Origin: Neobacillus sp. Marseille-Q6967
GTDB lineage: Bacteria; Bacillota; Bacilli; Bacillales; Cytobacillaceae
Direction: 5' to 3'
Assembly: GCF_946151075.1 (NCBI RefSeq)
Contig: NZ_OX267715.1
Location: 1,341,881 to 1,405,880, forward strand
DNA: 64,000 nucleotides
The notes below the pieces were generated by a model that saw only the letters and a list, made by a program, of their open reading frames with translations, had not been told where the DNA came from and made no database searches. Position 1 is the first letter of the stretch, and every line of letters starts with the position of its first letter. Of this stretch, positions 16,510 to 25,727 are shown piece by piece. Position numbers and translations under genes: made by a program.

Positions 16510-17058
16510 ATGACGGTAGTATATTCACCTAGTCACCTTCAGGAATTACTTGGGATAGATAGCAGTACTTTACGGAAGTATGCCATTCTCTTGGAAGGGC
16601 ATGGGTATCACATTCACCGAAATAATAGAGGGCACAGAAGCTATGTGGATAAAGATGTTGACACAATCCGCAAATTAATCGAATTTAGTAAACAAGAAGA
16701 TATGACGATGGAACAGTCAGTTAAAGCAGTGATGACGTGGATTAATGAAGAATATGAAACAAGTACCAGTATGGAAGCAGGTCCATTACAGATAACGACT
16801 AGCCGGGATATGGAACAGAATGGTCCCGATTATAATCTATTGGAACGAATCGAACATTTGGAGAATATAAACTTAGATTTAATCAAGCTTTTGAAGGAGA
16901 AGGCAGTACGAGAAGCACAGCTAGAAGAGAAGATTAATCAGATAGTAAAGTATGTAGAGAGAATGGAGCAAGCTGAACAAAGTAGAATGATCATAGAAGA
17001 AACAAAAGAGCAGATCGCTGCCACCAATCAAAAGAAATGGTGGAGATTGTGGAATTGA
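16510..17058 (+). CDS. MerR-type HTH/coiled-coil protein (DUF3967-like, RacA-like architecture)
   Basis: This 182-residue protein has an N-terminal MerR-like winged helix (about 1-70: HLQELLGIDSSTLRKYAILL, then RGHRSYVDKDVDTIRKL). A linker follows, and then a long coiled coil (about 105-165, LLERIEHLENINLDLIKLL onwards). The end is short, basic and Trp-rich (KKWWRLWN). This layout resembles the DNA-anchoring protein RacA and DUF3967 proteins of Bacillus chromosomes and plasmids. It lacks an effector domain, so a DNA-organising role is as plausible as transcription control. ATG at 16510 follows a GGGGG ribosome site. A longer frame begins inside the preceding microprotein gene. Confidence 0.7.
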   Translation: MTVVYSPSHLQELLGIDSSTLRKYAILLEGHGYHIHRNNRGHRSYVDKDVDTIRKLIEFSKQEDMTMEQSVKAVMTWINEEYETSTSMEAGPLQITTSRDMEQNGPDYNLLERIEHLENINLDLIKLLKEKAVREAQLEEKINQIVKYVERMEQAEQSRMIIEETKEQIAATNQKKWWRLWN

Positions 17059-17060
17059 AA

Positions 17061-17090
17061 AGCCATGCCTATGAAGAGCATGGCTTTTTG
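17061..17090 (+). terminator. intrinsic terminator
   Basis: AGCCATGC and GCATGGCT form a perfect stem followed by TTTTTG, immediately after the MerR/coiled-coil gene. Confidence 0.85.
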
Positions 17091-17148
17091 TTCCTATTAT
17101 TTAGTTGTCTCACCCTTTTTTCACTGTACCAATGGCATAAAAATATCC

Positions 17149-17892
17149 CTATAGATTTAATGTTCCGCCGTCTATTACTATCGTTTCACCAGTAATAAAG
17201 GAAGCCTCATCAGAAGCTAGAAATAAAATCGTATTTGCGATTTCCTCTGGCTGACCGATTCGATTTAATGCATTGGCAGTAGATAATACTGGCCATTTTT
17301 TTGTTTTTTTCCAATCCTCTACCATATCTGTATCAATAATTCCCGGGGCAATCGCATTCACACGAATATTCTTCTTGCCAAATTCCGTAGCTGCAGTCTT
17401 TGTAAGTGCCATAACACTACTCTTCGAAGCGGAATAAGCGGCTACGAGCTTTTGGCCTTTGATTCCAGCGATACTAGCCGTGTTAACGATAGAACCCCCT
17501 GATTCCATCTTTGGAATCACATATTTCATTCCTAAAAACACACCTGTTGTGTTGATATCAAAAACTTCCTGCCATTCTTCCAGCGAAACATCCGGAATTT
17601 TTTTCTCGTCACTTTTTACACCTGCGTTGTTGATCAGGATGTCCACTTTCCCAAAAGTATCAACGGCTTTTTGAACCATGTGCTCAACATCTTCTGGTTT
17701 CGTCATATTCACACGAACAAACTCTGCTTCTCCACCATTTTCTTTGATTAAGTGAACGGTTTTAATACCCGCTTCTTCTCCTATATCTGCAACCAGGACC
17801 CGGGCACCTTCTTTTGCAAATCGAACAGCAGTTGCTCTTCCTATTCCTCCGCCGCCGCCCGTAATAATCGCCACTTTATTTTCTAAACGCAT
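17149..17892 (-). CDS. short-chain dehydrogenase/reductase (SDR)
   Basis: This 247-residue classical SDR has the cofactor motif TGGGGGIGRAT (about 12-22), D36 in the LVADIGEE loop (which favours NAD), NNAG (about 88), and the catalytic Ser with YSASK (about 153-157). It ends in the usual GETIVIDGG segment. It is the last gene of the acyl-CoA catabolic region, directly after the APH-type kinase and ACAD genes. By position it may interconvert a 4-oxoacyl-CoA and 4-hydroxyacyl-CoA, as LvaD does in levulinate catabolism, or act as a 3-hydroxyacyl dehydrogenase. Sequence alone does not fix the substrate. Confidence 0.88.
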   Translation of the reverse strand: MRLENKVAIITGGGGGIGRATAVRFAKEGARVLVADIGEEAGIKTVHLIKENGGEAEFVRVNMTKPEDVEHMVQKAVDTFGKVDILINNAGVKSDEKKIPDVSLEEWQEVFDINTTGVFLGMKYVIPKMESGGSIVNTASIAGIKGQKLVAAYSASKSSVMALTKTAATEFGKKNIRVNAIAPGIIDTDMVEDWKKTKKWPVLSTANALNRIGQPEEIANTILFLASDEASFITGETIVIDGGTLNL

Positions 17893-17934
17893 CTTATCAC
17901 CCTTTCATTATTTTTGAACCACAAATGAAATAAA

Positions 17935-19008
17935 CTACCATGGTGACACTCCCTTAGAGTAGTACAATGCATACTGGATCAAGTTTTCTACTGATTGATT
18001 CATCGTCGAAAATCTCTCATCATCTGTCTGCCCATTGTGGTAACGGTAATAAATTTGTTGGGCAATGACGGCTAGTTTAAAATACGAAAATGTTAGATAA
18101 AAATGGATATTTGAAATATCGCGGCCGCTTTTTACCGCATAATCTTCTAAAAATTCCTCACGGGTGAAGAAACCCTCTCTTATTGTGATAGATTTTCCCA
18201 AGCCGTTTTTTAGTTCTTCAGAGTCTCCATCTTCCACCCAATAACTTAAGGCAACGCCAACATCTGCCAGTGGGTCACCGATTGTGGTCATTTCCCAATC
18301 AAATAACCCTGCCATCATACCAAAATCCTCTGAAAACATTGCATTGTTCAATTTATAATCATAATGAATAATCGTCGGTTTTGGAGAGATTGGTATATTG
18401 GATTGCAGCCATGAAGTTAACTCGGTAACACCAGAAATCTCTTCCGTCTTAGCGTGTTCATAACGCTTAACCCAGCCGGCAACTTGACGTTCCATAAAAC
18501 CATTCGGCCGAGAAATGTTTAGTAATTCTGTTTTCGTAAAATCCACCTGATGAAGTTCTACTAATTTATCTACCATTAGTTCAGAAATTTTTCTGCCCAA
18601 TTCCTTACTATAAGGGACATCCAAAGGAAACTCTTTATCTAATACAATCCCTTTCCTTCTTTCCATGATAAAAAAAGGGCTGCCAACAATCGTATGGTCA
18701 TTGGAAAAAATATACGGCCTTGGAGCGGTCGGAAATAATGGATGTAAATTTGATAATATAGTATATTCTCTTTCCATATCATGGGCTTTTTTTGCAACTG
18801 GACCGTGCGGCGGACGGCGGAGCACAGCCTCCCATTCCCCAATCCTTAACAAATAAGTGAGGTTGGAGTGCCCTGCACTGAATTGTTCAATCTCTAAATC
18901 TCCTATTGGTGCTTCTCCTATATTTTCCTGTATGAATTTCTGAAGAGTCTTCTTATTAAGTTCCTCTCCTTTTCGAACCGATATGGTATCACGAAAGGAT
19001 ACATTCAT
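17935..19008 (-). CDS. APH-family phosphotransferase, ACAD10/LvaA-like 4-hydroxyacyl-CoA kinase candidate
   Basis: This 357-residue aminoglycoside-phosphotransferase-fold kinase has a P-loop-like FSAGHSNLTYLLRIGEWEAVLRR start and the catalytic loop IIHYDYKLNNAMF (H-x-D...N). The metal-binding GLFDWEMTTIGDPLADVG follows. The segment LRRPPHGPVAKKAHDMEREY is typical of the kinases paired with acyl-CoA dehydrogenases, not of antibiotic kinases. The neighbouring upstream gene is an ACAD. In Pseudomonas LvaA and in ACAD10/11 such kinases phosphorylate the 4-hydroxyl of acyl-CoAs before elimination by the dehydrogenase domain. The start has GAGAGGAGTG upstream. No LvaB-like small subunit is visible. 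Confidence 0.85.
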   Translation of the reverse strand: MNVSFRDTISVRKGEELNKKTLQKFIQENIGEAPIGDLEIEQFSAGHSNLTYLLRIGEWEAVLRRPPHGPVAKKAHDMEREYTILSNLHPLFPTAPRPYIFSNDHTIVGSPFFIMERRKGIVLDKEFPLDVPYSKELGRKISELMVDKLVELHQVDFTKTELLNISRPNGFMERQVAGWVKRYEHAKTEEISGVTELTSWLQSNIPISPKPTIIHYDYKLNNAMFSEDFGMMAGLFDWEMTTIGDPLADVGVALSYWVEDGDSEELKNGLGKSITIREGFFTREEFLEDYAVKSGRDISNIHFYLTFSYFKLAVIAQQIYYRYHNGQTDDERFSTMNQSVENLIQYALYYSKGVSPW

Positions 19009-19123
19009 TTTTCTTCACTCCTCTCACTCACTACTAAAAAGATTCAGATAGTGAAAAGCTTACCTCCCACTACCTGAACCATCTGCAAAAGATAAGAACT
19101 GGTTGTATGTTTACAAAATATGA

Positions 19124-20356
19124 TTAACGAACTGATGCGAAATCGGCTGTTTGATACTTTCGAAGTTCTAGTTTTGCAATTTGACGACGATGTACTTCAT
19201 CAGGGCCGTCCGCAATTCGTAACGTTCGAGCATTGGCCCAATGATACGCAAGAGTGAAATCATCACTAACGCCTGCTGCACCAAAAGCCTGAATAGCTCG
19301 ATCAAGTACACGCAAAGCCATATTAGGAGCAACTACTTTAATCATGGCAATCTCTGTCTTAGCTTCTTTATTTCCAACGGTGTCCATCATATAGGCAGCT
19401 TTCAATGTTAATAAACGAGCTTGTTCTATTTCAATTCGGGAATCGGCTATCCACTCTTGCACAACACCTTGTTCTGCAATTTTTTTACCAAAAGCAGTCC
19501 TGCTTTGAACACGCTTAGTAAGATCTTCAAGGGCACGCTCAGCAAGACCAATTAATCTCATACAGTGATGAATACGACCTGGTCCAAGTCTCCCTTGGGC
19601 AATAGCGAATCCTTTCCCTTCTTCCCAAAGCATATTATCAGCAGGAACCCTTACATTTTCATAGACAATTTCTGCGTGCCCATGTGGTGCATCATCGTAA
19701 CCAAACACTGGTAAGATTCGTTCAATCTTAACACCTGGTGTATTTAACGGAACGAGAATCATCGACTGTTGTTCATGCCTAGGTGCGTTTGGATCATTTT
19801 TCCCCATCACAATCGCAATCTTGCATCTCGGGTCACCTGCACCAGAAGACCACCATTTCCTTCCATTGATGACATATTCATTGCCATCTCTAACAATACT
19901 TGTTTCAATATTAGTCGCATCACTGGAAGCGACATCCGGCTCTGTCATAGAAAAGCAGGAACGAATCTCTCCGGCTAAAAGGGGTTCTAGCCATTGTTTT
20001 TTCTGCTGTTCCGTACCATATCGAACGAGTACCTCCATGTTGCCGGTATCGGGTGCGCTGCAGTTAAATGCTTCTGGTCCTATGACGGATCTTCCCATGA
20101 TTTCACATAGGGGGGCATATTCCAGGTTGGTTAAACCCGCTCCATATTCACTTTCCGGTAAAAACAAGTTCCAAAGTCCTTCTGCTTTTGCCTTTTGTTT
20201 TAGTTCTTCCATAATGGGAGGAATTTCGGACCAGCGCGTTTTTTGTTGATTTAATTGTTCCTTATAAAGCTTTTCATTTGGATAAACATATTCTTCCATA
20301 AAGTTGATTACCTTTTTTTGCAAAGAAACTACCTTTTCACTATAAGAAAAATTCAT
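19124..20356 (-). CDS. acyl-CoA dehydrogenase (ACAD10/11- or LvaC-like)
   Basis: This 410-residue flavoprotein has the standard ACAD order. The N-terminal helical domain runs to about 130, the FAD-binding beta domain includes [19 protein letters not shown], and [20 protein letters not shown] follows. The C-terminal helical domain has [18 protein letters not shown] and ends with [18 protein letters not shown]. The [11 protein letters not shown] segment is characteristic of the ACAD10/11 branch, as I recall it. Paired with the adjacent APH-type kinase, it may eliminate phosphate from a 4-phosphoacyl-CoA and rehydrate to a 3-hydroxyacyl-CoA. Ordinary alpha,beta-dehydrogenation is the alternative. 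Confidence 0.88.
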   Translation of the reverse strand: MNFSYSEKVVSLQKKVINFMEEYVYPNEKLYKEQLNQQKTRWSEIPPIMEELKQKAKAEGLWNLFLPESEYGAGLTNLEYAPLCEIMGRSVIGPEAFNCSAPDTGNMEVLVRYGTEQQKKQWLEPLLAGEIRSCFSMTEPDVASSDATNIETSIVRDGNEYVINGRKWWSSGAGDPRCKIAIVMGKNDPNAPRHEQQSMILVPLNTPGVKIERILPVFGYDDAPHGHAEIVYENVRVPADNMLWEEGKGFAIAQGRLGPGRIHHCMRLIGLAERALEDLTKRVQSRTAFGKKIAEQGVVQEWIADSRIEIEQARLLTLKAAYMMDTVGNKEAKTEIAMIKVVAPNMALRVLDRAIQAFGAAGVSDDFTLAYHWANARTLRIADGPDEVHRRQIAKLELRKYQTADFASVR

Positions 20357-20403
20357 CTCATTCAGCTCCTAAACTTATTATTTTATTGAATTACTAGCTT
20401 TTA

Positions 20404-21384
20404 CTAAGGCAAAGCTACTAATTTTCCATAGGTTTGACGGTCTGCCAGTACATCTAATGCCGAAGGGACATCCTTAAAATCATACTCACGGTAAATTAAT
20501 GGCTTAATCAAACCTTGCTCATAGAGCTTCATTAGGTCTTCATGAATAGCAATCACCTTTTCAGGATTTAATTTACGGAACAACCCCCAATGAACTCCGA
20601 CAATGGAATAATTTTTAATCAAGGCATGATTCGCTGGAGCATCTGGAATCCGACCGCCGGCAAACCCAATGACCAAAAGTCTTCCATCAAAAGCGATACA
20701 TTTTCTCGAACGATCAAAAACATCGCCGCCAACGGGATCATAAATCACATCTGCTCCACGTCCACCTGTTTCCTTTTTTACAATATCAACAAAATCTTCC
20801 GTTAAATAATCAATGGCTATATCAGCTCCAAGGTCCTTACATAATTGAACCTTTTCAGGTCCACCTGCGGTTGCGATAATTTTTGCTCCTCTTGCCTTCC
20901 CGAGCTGAATGGCAGCAGAGCCAACGCCGCCAGCTCCTGCATGAACCAATAAGACTTCTCCCTTTTGAATATTGGCACGGTGATATAGTGCATAGTATGA
21001 GGTTTGATAGGTAATAAACATAGATGCGGCTTCACTAGGAGACAAAGAATCTGAGATGACATAAACGGATTCTTCCGGGACACTGACCCATTCTGATAAT
21101 CCGCCATTAGGTAATGCGGGCGTTGCTACTACTCGTTGCCCTTCCTTGAACCGGCTTTCTTCTCCCACTGCACGGACAATCCCAGAAATCTCCGCACCTG
21201 GAGTAAAAGGAGTCGGCGGCTTTTCTTGATATTTACCTTGACAGAGTAAAATATCGAAAAAATTAAGGGAGGAAGCTTCCACTTGAATTAAAATTTTCCC
21301 TTCTTCAACGGAAGGTACCGTTAACTCTTTCAACTCTAATACATCTCGCGGGTCACCCAATTTATTCACAATCCAACTTTTCAT
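20404..21384 (-). CDS. NADPH:quinone oxidoreductase-like MDR protein
   Basis: This 326-residue medium-chain dehydrogenase/reductase without zinc ligands is close to the QOR (zeta-crystallin) group. It has a GroES-like N-terminal half (NFFDILLCQGKYQEKPPTPFTPG), the Rossmann motif HAGAGGVGSAAIQLGKARGA and IDYLTEDF. It probably reduces an enone, enoyl-CoA or quinone with NADPH. It lies inside the acyl-CoA operon between biotin carboxylase and ACAD, so a 2-enoyl thioester is a possible substrate. GAGGAAG precedes the ATG. Confidence 0.82.
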   Translation of the reverse strand: MKSWIVNKLGDPRDVLELKELTVPSVEEGKILIQVEASSLNFFDILLCQGKYQEKPPTPFTPGAEISGIVRAVGEESRFKEGQRVVATPALPNGGLSEWVSVPEESVYVISDSLSPSEAASMFITYQTSYYALYHRANIQKGEVLLVHAGAGGVGSAAIQLGKARGAKIIATAGGPEKVQLCKDLGADIAIDYLTEDFVDIVKKETGGRGADVIYDPVGGDVFDRSRKCIAFDGRLLVIGFAGGRIPDAPANHALIKNYSIVGVHWGLFRKLNPEKVIAIHEDLMKLYEQGLIKPLIYREYDFKDVPSALDVLADRQTYGKLVALP

Positions 21385-21412
21385 CTTCTAAACTTCCTCC
21401 TCAAATGCCTTT

Positions 21413-22765
21413 TTATATAGTGGTAAAACTTAATGGATAACGTTGAAGGAAATTGGTCGTGGTTTCCCCAGACCGGAATGCAGGATGTAAGGTTAGCTCC
21501 TTTAGGAATACAACATTCGTTTTGATTCCTTCAACATGATAGGAATTTAATGCTGAATGAAGTCGGTCTATCGCTTCATCACGAGTATCAGCTGTTACGA
21601 TTAACTTTGCTATCATTGGATCGTAGTAAGGTGTGACAACCGAATTCTCTTCCACCGCCAATTCATGTCGGATATTCTGGCCATTTGGAATACTGAATTT
21701 TGTTATCTTCCCAGGTGATGGGAAGAATGTTTTTGGATCTTCAGCATAGATACGAACTTCAATCGCATGGCCGTTTCTCTTAATTTCTGATTGGGTGAAT
21801 CCTAATGGTTCGCCAAATGCAAGTCTTAATTGTTTTTCTACTAAATCAATTCCTGTAATTTCTTCGGTAACAGGATGCTCCACTTGTAGTCTCGTGTTCA
21901 TTTCTAGAAAATAAAAATTCTTTTCAGAGTCTACTAGAAACTCAATAGTACCCGCATTACTGTAACCTAATGACTTTGCGGCCCGTACAGCAGCCTCTCC
22001 CATTTTTTCCCGGGTTGCTTCATCCAAAAAAGCGGATGGCGCTTCCTCCAAAACCTTTTGATGACGGCGTTGTATGGAGCATTCTCGTTCCCATAAATAA
22101 ACGGTATTTCCTTGTTTATCGGCTAAAATTTGGATTTCAATATGACGAGGGTTCTGAATATACTTTTCTAGATACATCGCACCATCACCGAAAAAGTTAT
22201 TAGCACGAGTTTGGTTCCCGGCATATGACTTACGAAGTTCTTCCGCACTATAAATAAGCTGCATTCCAATTCCACCTCCGCCTGCAGATGCTTTTAGCAT
22301 CACGGGATAGCCCATTTCATTGGCAACAAGCACCGCTTCTTCCACATCTTTCAGGGGTTGCTTAATACCAGGAACAATCGGTACTCCTGCCTTTTCCATC
22401 CTAATCCGAGATTGAATCTTACTGCCCATTTGTTCAATGACCTCTGGATTGGGACCAATAAAGGTAATACCCGCTTCCTCGCATTTTCTTGCAAAATGGG
22501 CGTTCTCCGATAGCAATCCATATCCTGGATGAATGGCTTCCGATTTCGTCTTTAATGCAACTTCAATGATTTTATCGATATTAAGGTAGCTCTCATGAAC
22601 CCGCGGTCCCCCTATTAAATATGCTTCATCTGCCATTTTTACGTGAAGCGCTTGAGCATCTGCCTCTGAATAAACAGCTACCGTTTGGATGTTCATAGAT
22701 TTACAGGTACGTATAACACGAACAGCAATTTCTCCACGATTAGCAATTAATATTTTCTTAAACAT
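21413..22765 (-). CDS. biotin carboxylase subunit of an acyl-CoA carboxylase
   Basis: This 450-residue ATP-grasp enzyme (AccC length) has MFKKILIANRGEIAVRVIRTC, the glycine-rich loop MLKASAGGGGIGMQLIY and MNTRLQVEHPVTEEITGIDLV. The chain ends after the biotin carboxylase C-terminal domain, with no fused carrier. It carboxylates biotin on a carrier protein, presumably the separate 70-residue BCCP at 38094-38306. The carboxyltransferase beta chains at 25728-27290 and 31052-32608 would use it. It is probably dedicated to the catabolic carboxylase, not fatty acid synthesis. TAAGGAGGG precedes the ATG. Confidence 0.92.
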   Translation of the reverse strand: MFKKILIANRGEIAVRVIRTCKSMNIQTVAVYSEADAQALHVKMADEAYLIGGPRVHESYLNIDKIIEVALKTKSEAIHPGYGLLSENAHFARKCEEAGITFIGPNPEVIEQMGSKIQSRIRMEKAGVPIVPGIKQPLKDVEEAVLVANEMGYPVMLKASAGGGGIGMQLIYSAEELRKSYAGNQTRANNFFGDGAMYLEKYIQNPRHIEIQILADKQGNTVYLWERECSIQRRHQKVLEEAPSAFLDEATREKMGEAAVRAAKSLGYSNAGTIEFLVDSEKNFYFLEMNTRLQVEHPVTEEITGIDLVEKQLRLAFGEPLGFTQSEIKRNGHAIEVRIYAEDPKTFFPSPGKITKFSIPNGQNIRHELAVEENSVVTPYYDPMIAKLIVTADTRDEAIDRLHSALNSYHVEGIKTNVVFLKELTLHPAFRSGETTTNFLQRYPLSFTTI

Positions 22766-22779
22766 GCCACCCTCCTTAA

Positions 22780-23559
22780 CTATTTATGGGCAAAAACAGG
22801 CTTTCTTTTTTCAATGAAGGCTGAAACGCCTTCTTTGACATCTTCTGTTAAAAATACTTCTTCAAACAGTTCAGCTTCTCTTTCGATTCCAGCCAGAAAT
22901 TCCATGTTGGTTCCTTCATCTACCGCTTTCTTAATACGGGATAAAGCTTGAAGGGAATGGCCGCTAATTTTCTTGGCCAAAGCCATGGCCTCTGTCATAC
23001 CTTGGCCTGTTTCAACTACTTTATTAACTAAGCCCATTCTTTCAGCTTCATGGGCCGTTATAGGGTCGCCAACATACATAAGTTCCTTCGCTTTTGCTTC
23101 TCCCACTATTCTCGGGAGGCGCTGAGTTCCACCGCCGCCTGGAAAGATCCCCAGCTTAATTTCCGGAAGCCCAAGTTGAACATGTTCTTCGGCAATTCGG
23201 ATATCACAGGTAATCGCAAGCTCGCATCCTCCACCGAAGGTCAGGCCATTTAATACAGCAATGGTCGGTTTAGGCAGGAAATCAATTTGGTTAAAGACAT
23301 CGTGCTGCCGTAATACTTGGTCCTTCATTCCCTTTTTTCCAATGGATTGAGGGAATTCTTTTATATCTGCACCTGCCATGAAGGCACGGCTTCCGGCACC
23401 AGTCAAGATGACCACTACAATGTCATTATCATTGGCAATATCATCAAAGATTGACTTTAACTCACTTGTAACCTGACTGCTTAAAACATTTAATGGCGGG
23501 TTATCTATCGTTACCGTAGCAATATGATTCACTTTTTCCAATTTCACCAGTTGAGTCAC
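22780..23559 (-). CDS. enoyl-CoA hydratase/isomerase
   Basis: This 259-residue crotonase-fold protein hydrates 2-enoyl-CoA. It shows the oxyanion-hole segments SRAFMAGADIKEF and LNGLTFGGGCELAITCDIRIA. It also has LPEIKLGIFPGGGGTQRLPRIVG, where the catalytic Glu is expected. The GTG start shares its first G with the TAG stop of the 3-hydroxyacyl-CoA dehydrogenase gene, so the two are translationally coupled. Confidence 0.92.
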   Translation of the reverse strand: MTQLVKLEKVNHIATVTIDNPPLNVLSSQVTSELKSIFDDIANDNDIVVVILTGAGSRAFMAGADIKEFPQSIGKKGMKDQVLRQHDVFNQIDFLPKPTIAVLNGLTFGGGCELAITCDIRIAEEHVQLGLPEIKLGIFPGGGGTQRLPRIVGEAKAKELMYVGDPITAHEAERMGLVNKVVETGQGMTEAMALAKKISGHSLQALSRIKKAVDEGTNMEFLAGIEREAELFEEVFLTEDVKEGVSAFIEKRKPVFAHK

Positions 23560-24443
23560 TATGCCTTCACCCCTGTTCCCTTATATTCATACCAGCCCTT
23601 ACCTGTTTTTCTACCTAAGGTGCCGGCTTTCACTTTTTCTTCTAGACTGACTGGAGGCTTATCTTCTATATCACCTGTTTCTTTGTACCTTTCTGAAAGT
23701 GCGTAATAACCGACATCGATTCCAGACAGGTCCATCAGTTCAAATGGGCCTAATGGATGGTTGAGTGACTTTCGCACAATGGTATCAATGTCTTTATAAT
23801 CACATATTCCCTCCTCATAGAGCTTAAGGGCCTCTTTGTTTAGAGCAAAAAGCAGACGATTGGCCACAAACCCCCATGATTCTTTCCGTAACAATACACC
23901 TGTGCGCTTGATTTTTTCACAAACAGCCAATGTGACATTAGCGGTTTCTTCCGAAGTGGTATCACTCATAACTACTTCTACACAATCCATTACCAAAGCT
24001 GGGAAGAAGAAATGCATATTACAAACTTTGTCTGGTCGTGACGTTACATCAGCAATTCTTGAACTGGCAATGGTAGAGCTATTCGTTGCTAAAATGGCAT
24101 GAGAGGGAGCGATTCGATCAACAGCGGCGAAAAGTTCCCGCTTAACATGTAGCTTCTCAACGACTGCCTCGATCACAAAATCTGTATTTCCTACCGCCTC
24201 TTCTAAACTAGTAGAATAGGATAAACGAGCGAAGGCTTCCTCCAAAGCTTCCTTTGTAATTTTCCCTTTTTGAATCCACTTCCCCATTTGAAATTCAAGG
24301 TTTTCTTTAGCCTTTTCCAAAGCTTTTTCTTGAATATCATAGATAGTAGATGAGAAACCACCTAATGCACATAACATAGCAATTTGGTGACCCATCGATC
24401 CAGCTCCTAATACCGCGATATGATTTACATCATGAATATCCAT
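23559..24443 (-). CDS. 3-hydroxyacyl-CoA dehydrogenase
   Basis: This 294-residue single-function enzyme has the NAD motif VLGAGSMGHQIAMLCALGG, ATNSSTIASSRIA, and MHFFFPALVMDCVEVV with the catalytic His. The C-terminal dimerisation half contains NHPLGPFELMDLSGIDVGY. It oxidises 3-hydroxyacyl-CoA to 3-oxoacyl-CoA, feeding the thiolase encoded upstream. GAGGAGT precedes the ATG. A 22-bp palindrome lies immediately upstream (24460-24481). Confidence 0.92.
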   Translation of the reverse strand: MDIHDVNHIAVLGAGSMGHQIAMLCALGGFSSTIYDIQEKALEKAKENLEFQMGKWIQKGKITKEALEEAFARLSYSTSLEEAVGNTDFVIEAVVEKLHVKRELFAAVDRIAPSHAILATNSSTIASSRIADVTSRPDKVCNMHFFFPALVMDCVEVVMSDTTSEETANVTLAVCEKIKRTGVLLRKESWGFVANRLLFALNKEALKLYEEGICDYKDIDTIVRKSLNHPLGPFELMDLSGIDVGYYALSERYKETGDIEDKPPVSLEEKVKAGTLGRKTGKGWYEYKGTGVKA

Positions 24444-24459
24444 CTATACACTCCTCGTT

Positions 24460-24481
24460 ACATACTAAATAGTTAGTATGT
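24460..24481. promoter_or_regulatory. 22-bp perfect palindrome, candidate TetR-type operator
   Basis: ACATACTAA, four bases ATAG, then TTAGTATGT make a perfect 9+4+9 inverted repeat. It sits between the thiolase stop and the ribosome site of the 3-hydroxyacyl-CoA dehydrogenase gene. It has no U tract, so it is not a terminator. The length and symmetry suit a TetR-family acyl-CoA regulator, which is not encoded in this window. Confidence 0.5.
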
Positions 24482-24502
24482 TATTGATGTGAAAAATATG
24501 AA

Positions 24503-25678
24503 TTAACCTTCTCGTTCAATCAGTGTTGCAATTCCTTGACCGCCGCCTATGCAGGCAGTAATAATCGCAGTATGTTTATTGGTTCTTTGTAATTCATAGA
24601 TGGCTTTGGTCATTAAGATCGCACCAGTTGCCCCCAGTGGGTGGCCGTGAGCAATCGCACCGCCGTTAACATTTAGTTTCTCTTCATTGATTTCCAGCTC
24701 GCGGTTGCACGCAATAACCTGGGCTGCAAATGCTTCGTTTAGTTCAACTAAATCAATATCATCTATCCTTAATCCAGTTCGATTCAATAGCTTTCTAGTT
24801 GCTGGGACAGGACCAATTCCCATAATGTTTGGATCCACACCACTAACAGCATAATCACGAATAACGGCCAGCGGCTTTAATCCTAGTTCAGAAGCCTTTT
24901 CACGGGACATCACCACTAAAGCGCTCGCTGCATCATTAAGACCTGAACTGCTTCCAGCTGTCACTGTACCACCTTCAAGAAAAGCTGGTGGTAGTTTTGC
25001 TAATCCTTCCAGAGTAGTACTTGGTCTTGGATGCTCATCCGTTGAAAAAGTGATCGGCTCCCCTTTCCTCACCGGAATTCCGATTGGAACAATTTGCTCT
25101 TTATAGAATTCTTGTTCCATGGCTGCTGCCATTCTTTGTTGGCTTCTTAGAGAATAAGCATCTTGTTCTTCTCTAGAAATGTTATATTTTTTCACAAGGT
25201 TTTCCGCCGTGATTCCCATTGGCGGATCGCCGATTTCCTTTGGTGATAGTTGTGATGACCGAAATCTTGGCGGCACCGGACTATAAGCTTTTGTTGGACG
25301 ATCCATTAAATAGGGAGCGCGGCTCATACTTTCTGTTCCACCAGCAACGTAAATATCTCCTGCTCCGGCTTTGATCGCTTGTGCTGCTAAATTAACTGCG
25401 TTAATACCCGAGCCGCACTGCCGATCAATCGTTAATCCAGGAATATCAAGTGATAACCCTGTCTGTAAAGCTGTTAATCTAGCAATGTTTCCACCACCGC
25501 TTAACACATTACCAAATATAATATCATCAATTTGATTCGCATTTACACATGCTCTTCTTAACGCTTCCCTCATCACCACGGCTCCAAATTCATGGGCATT
25601 CAGGCTGGCTAATGCACCACCCTGTCTTCCAATCGGGGTCCTTACTGCTGATACGATAACTGCATCTCTATTAGACAC
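24503..25678 (-). CDS. thiolase (acetyl-CoA C-acyltransferase)
   Basis: This 391-residue thiolase has the acyl-binding Cys in [20 protein letters not shown] (about residue 88). [16 protein letters not shown] carries the catalytic His, and the C-terminal base Cys is in TACIGGGQG. It splits 3-oxoacyl-CoA, releasing acetyl-CoA; a C5 substrate would also give propionyl-CoA. The start is GTG, with GGGAGG eight bases upstream. It belongs to the second half of the operon, after the carboxyltransferase. Confidence 0.93.
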   Translation of the reverse strand: MSNRDAVIVSAVRTPIGRQGGALASLNAHEFGAVVMREALRRACVNANQIDDIIFGNVLSGGGNIARLTALQTGLSLDIPGLTIDRQCGSGINAVNLAAQAIKAGAGDIYVAGGTESMSRAPYLMDRPTKAYSPVPPRFRSSQLSPKEIGDPPMGITAENLVKKYNISREEQDAYSLRSQQRMAAAMEQEFYKEQIVPIGIPVRKGEPITFSTDEHPRPSTTLEGLAKLPPAFLEGGTVTAGSSSGLNDAASALVVMSREKASELGLKPLAVIRDYAVSGVDPNIMGIGPVPATRKLLNRTGLRIDDIDLVELNEAFAAQVIACNRELEINEEKLNVNGGAIAHGHPLGATGAILMTKAIYELQRTNKHTAIITACIGGGQGIATLIEREG

Positions 25679-25727
25679 TCTGTTTCCTCCCTCTACATTC
25701 TCATGTTTCTTCTACTCATCCAATCTA

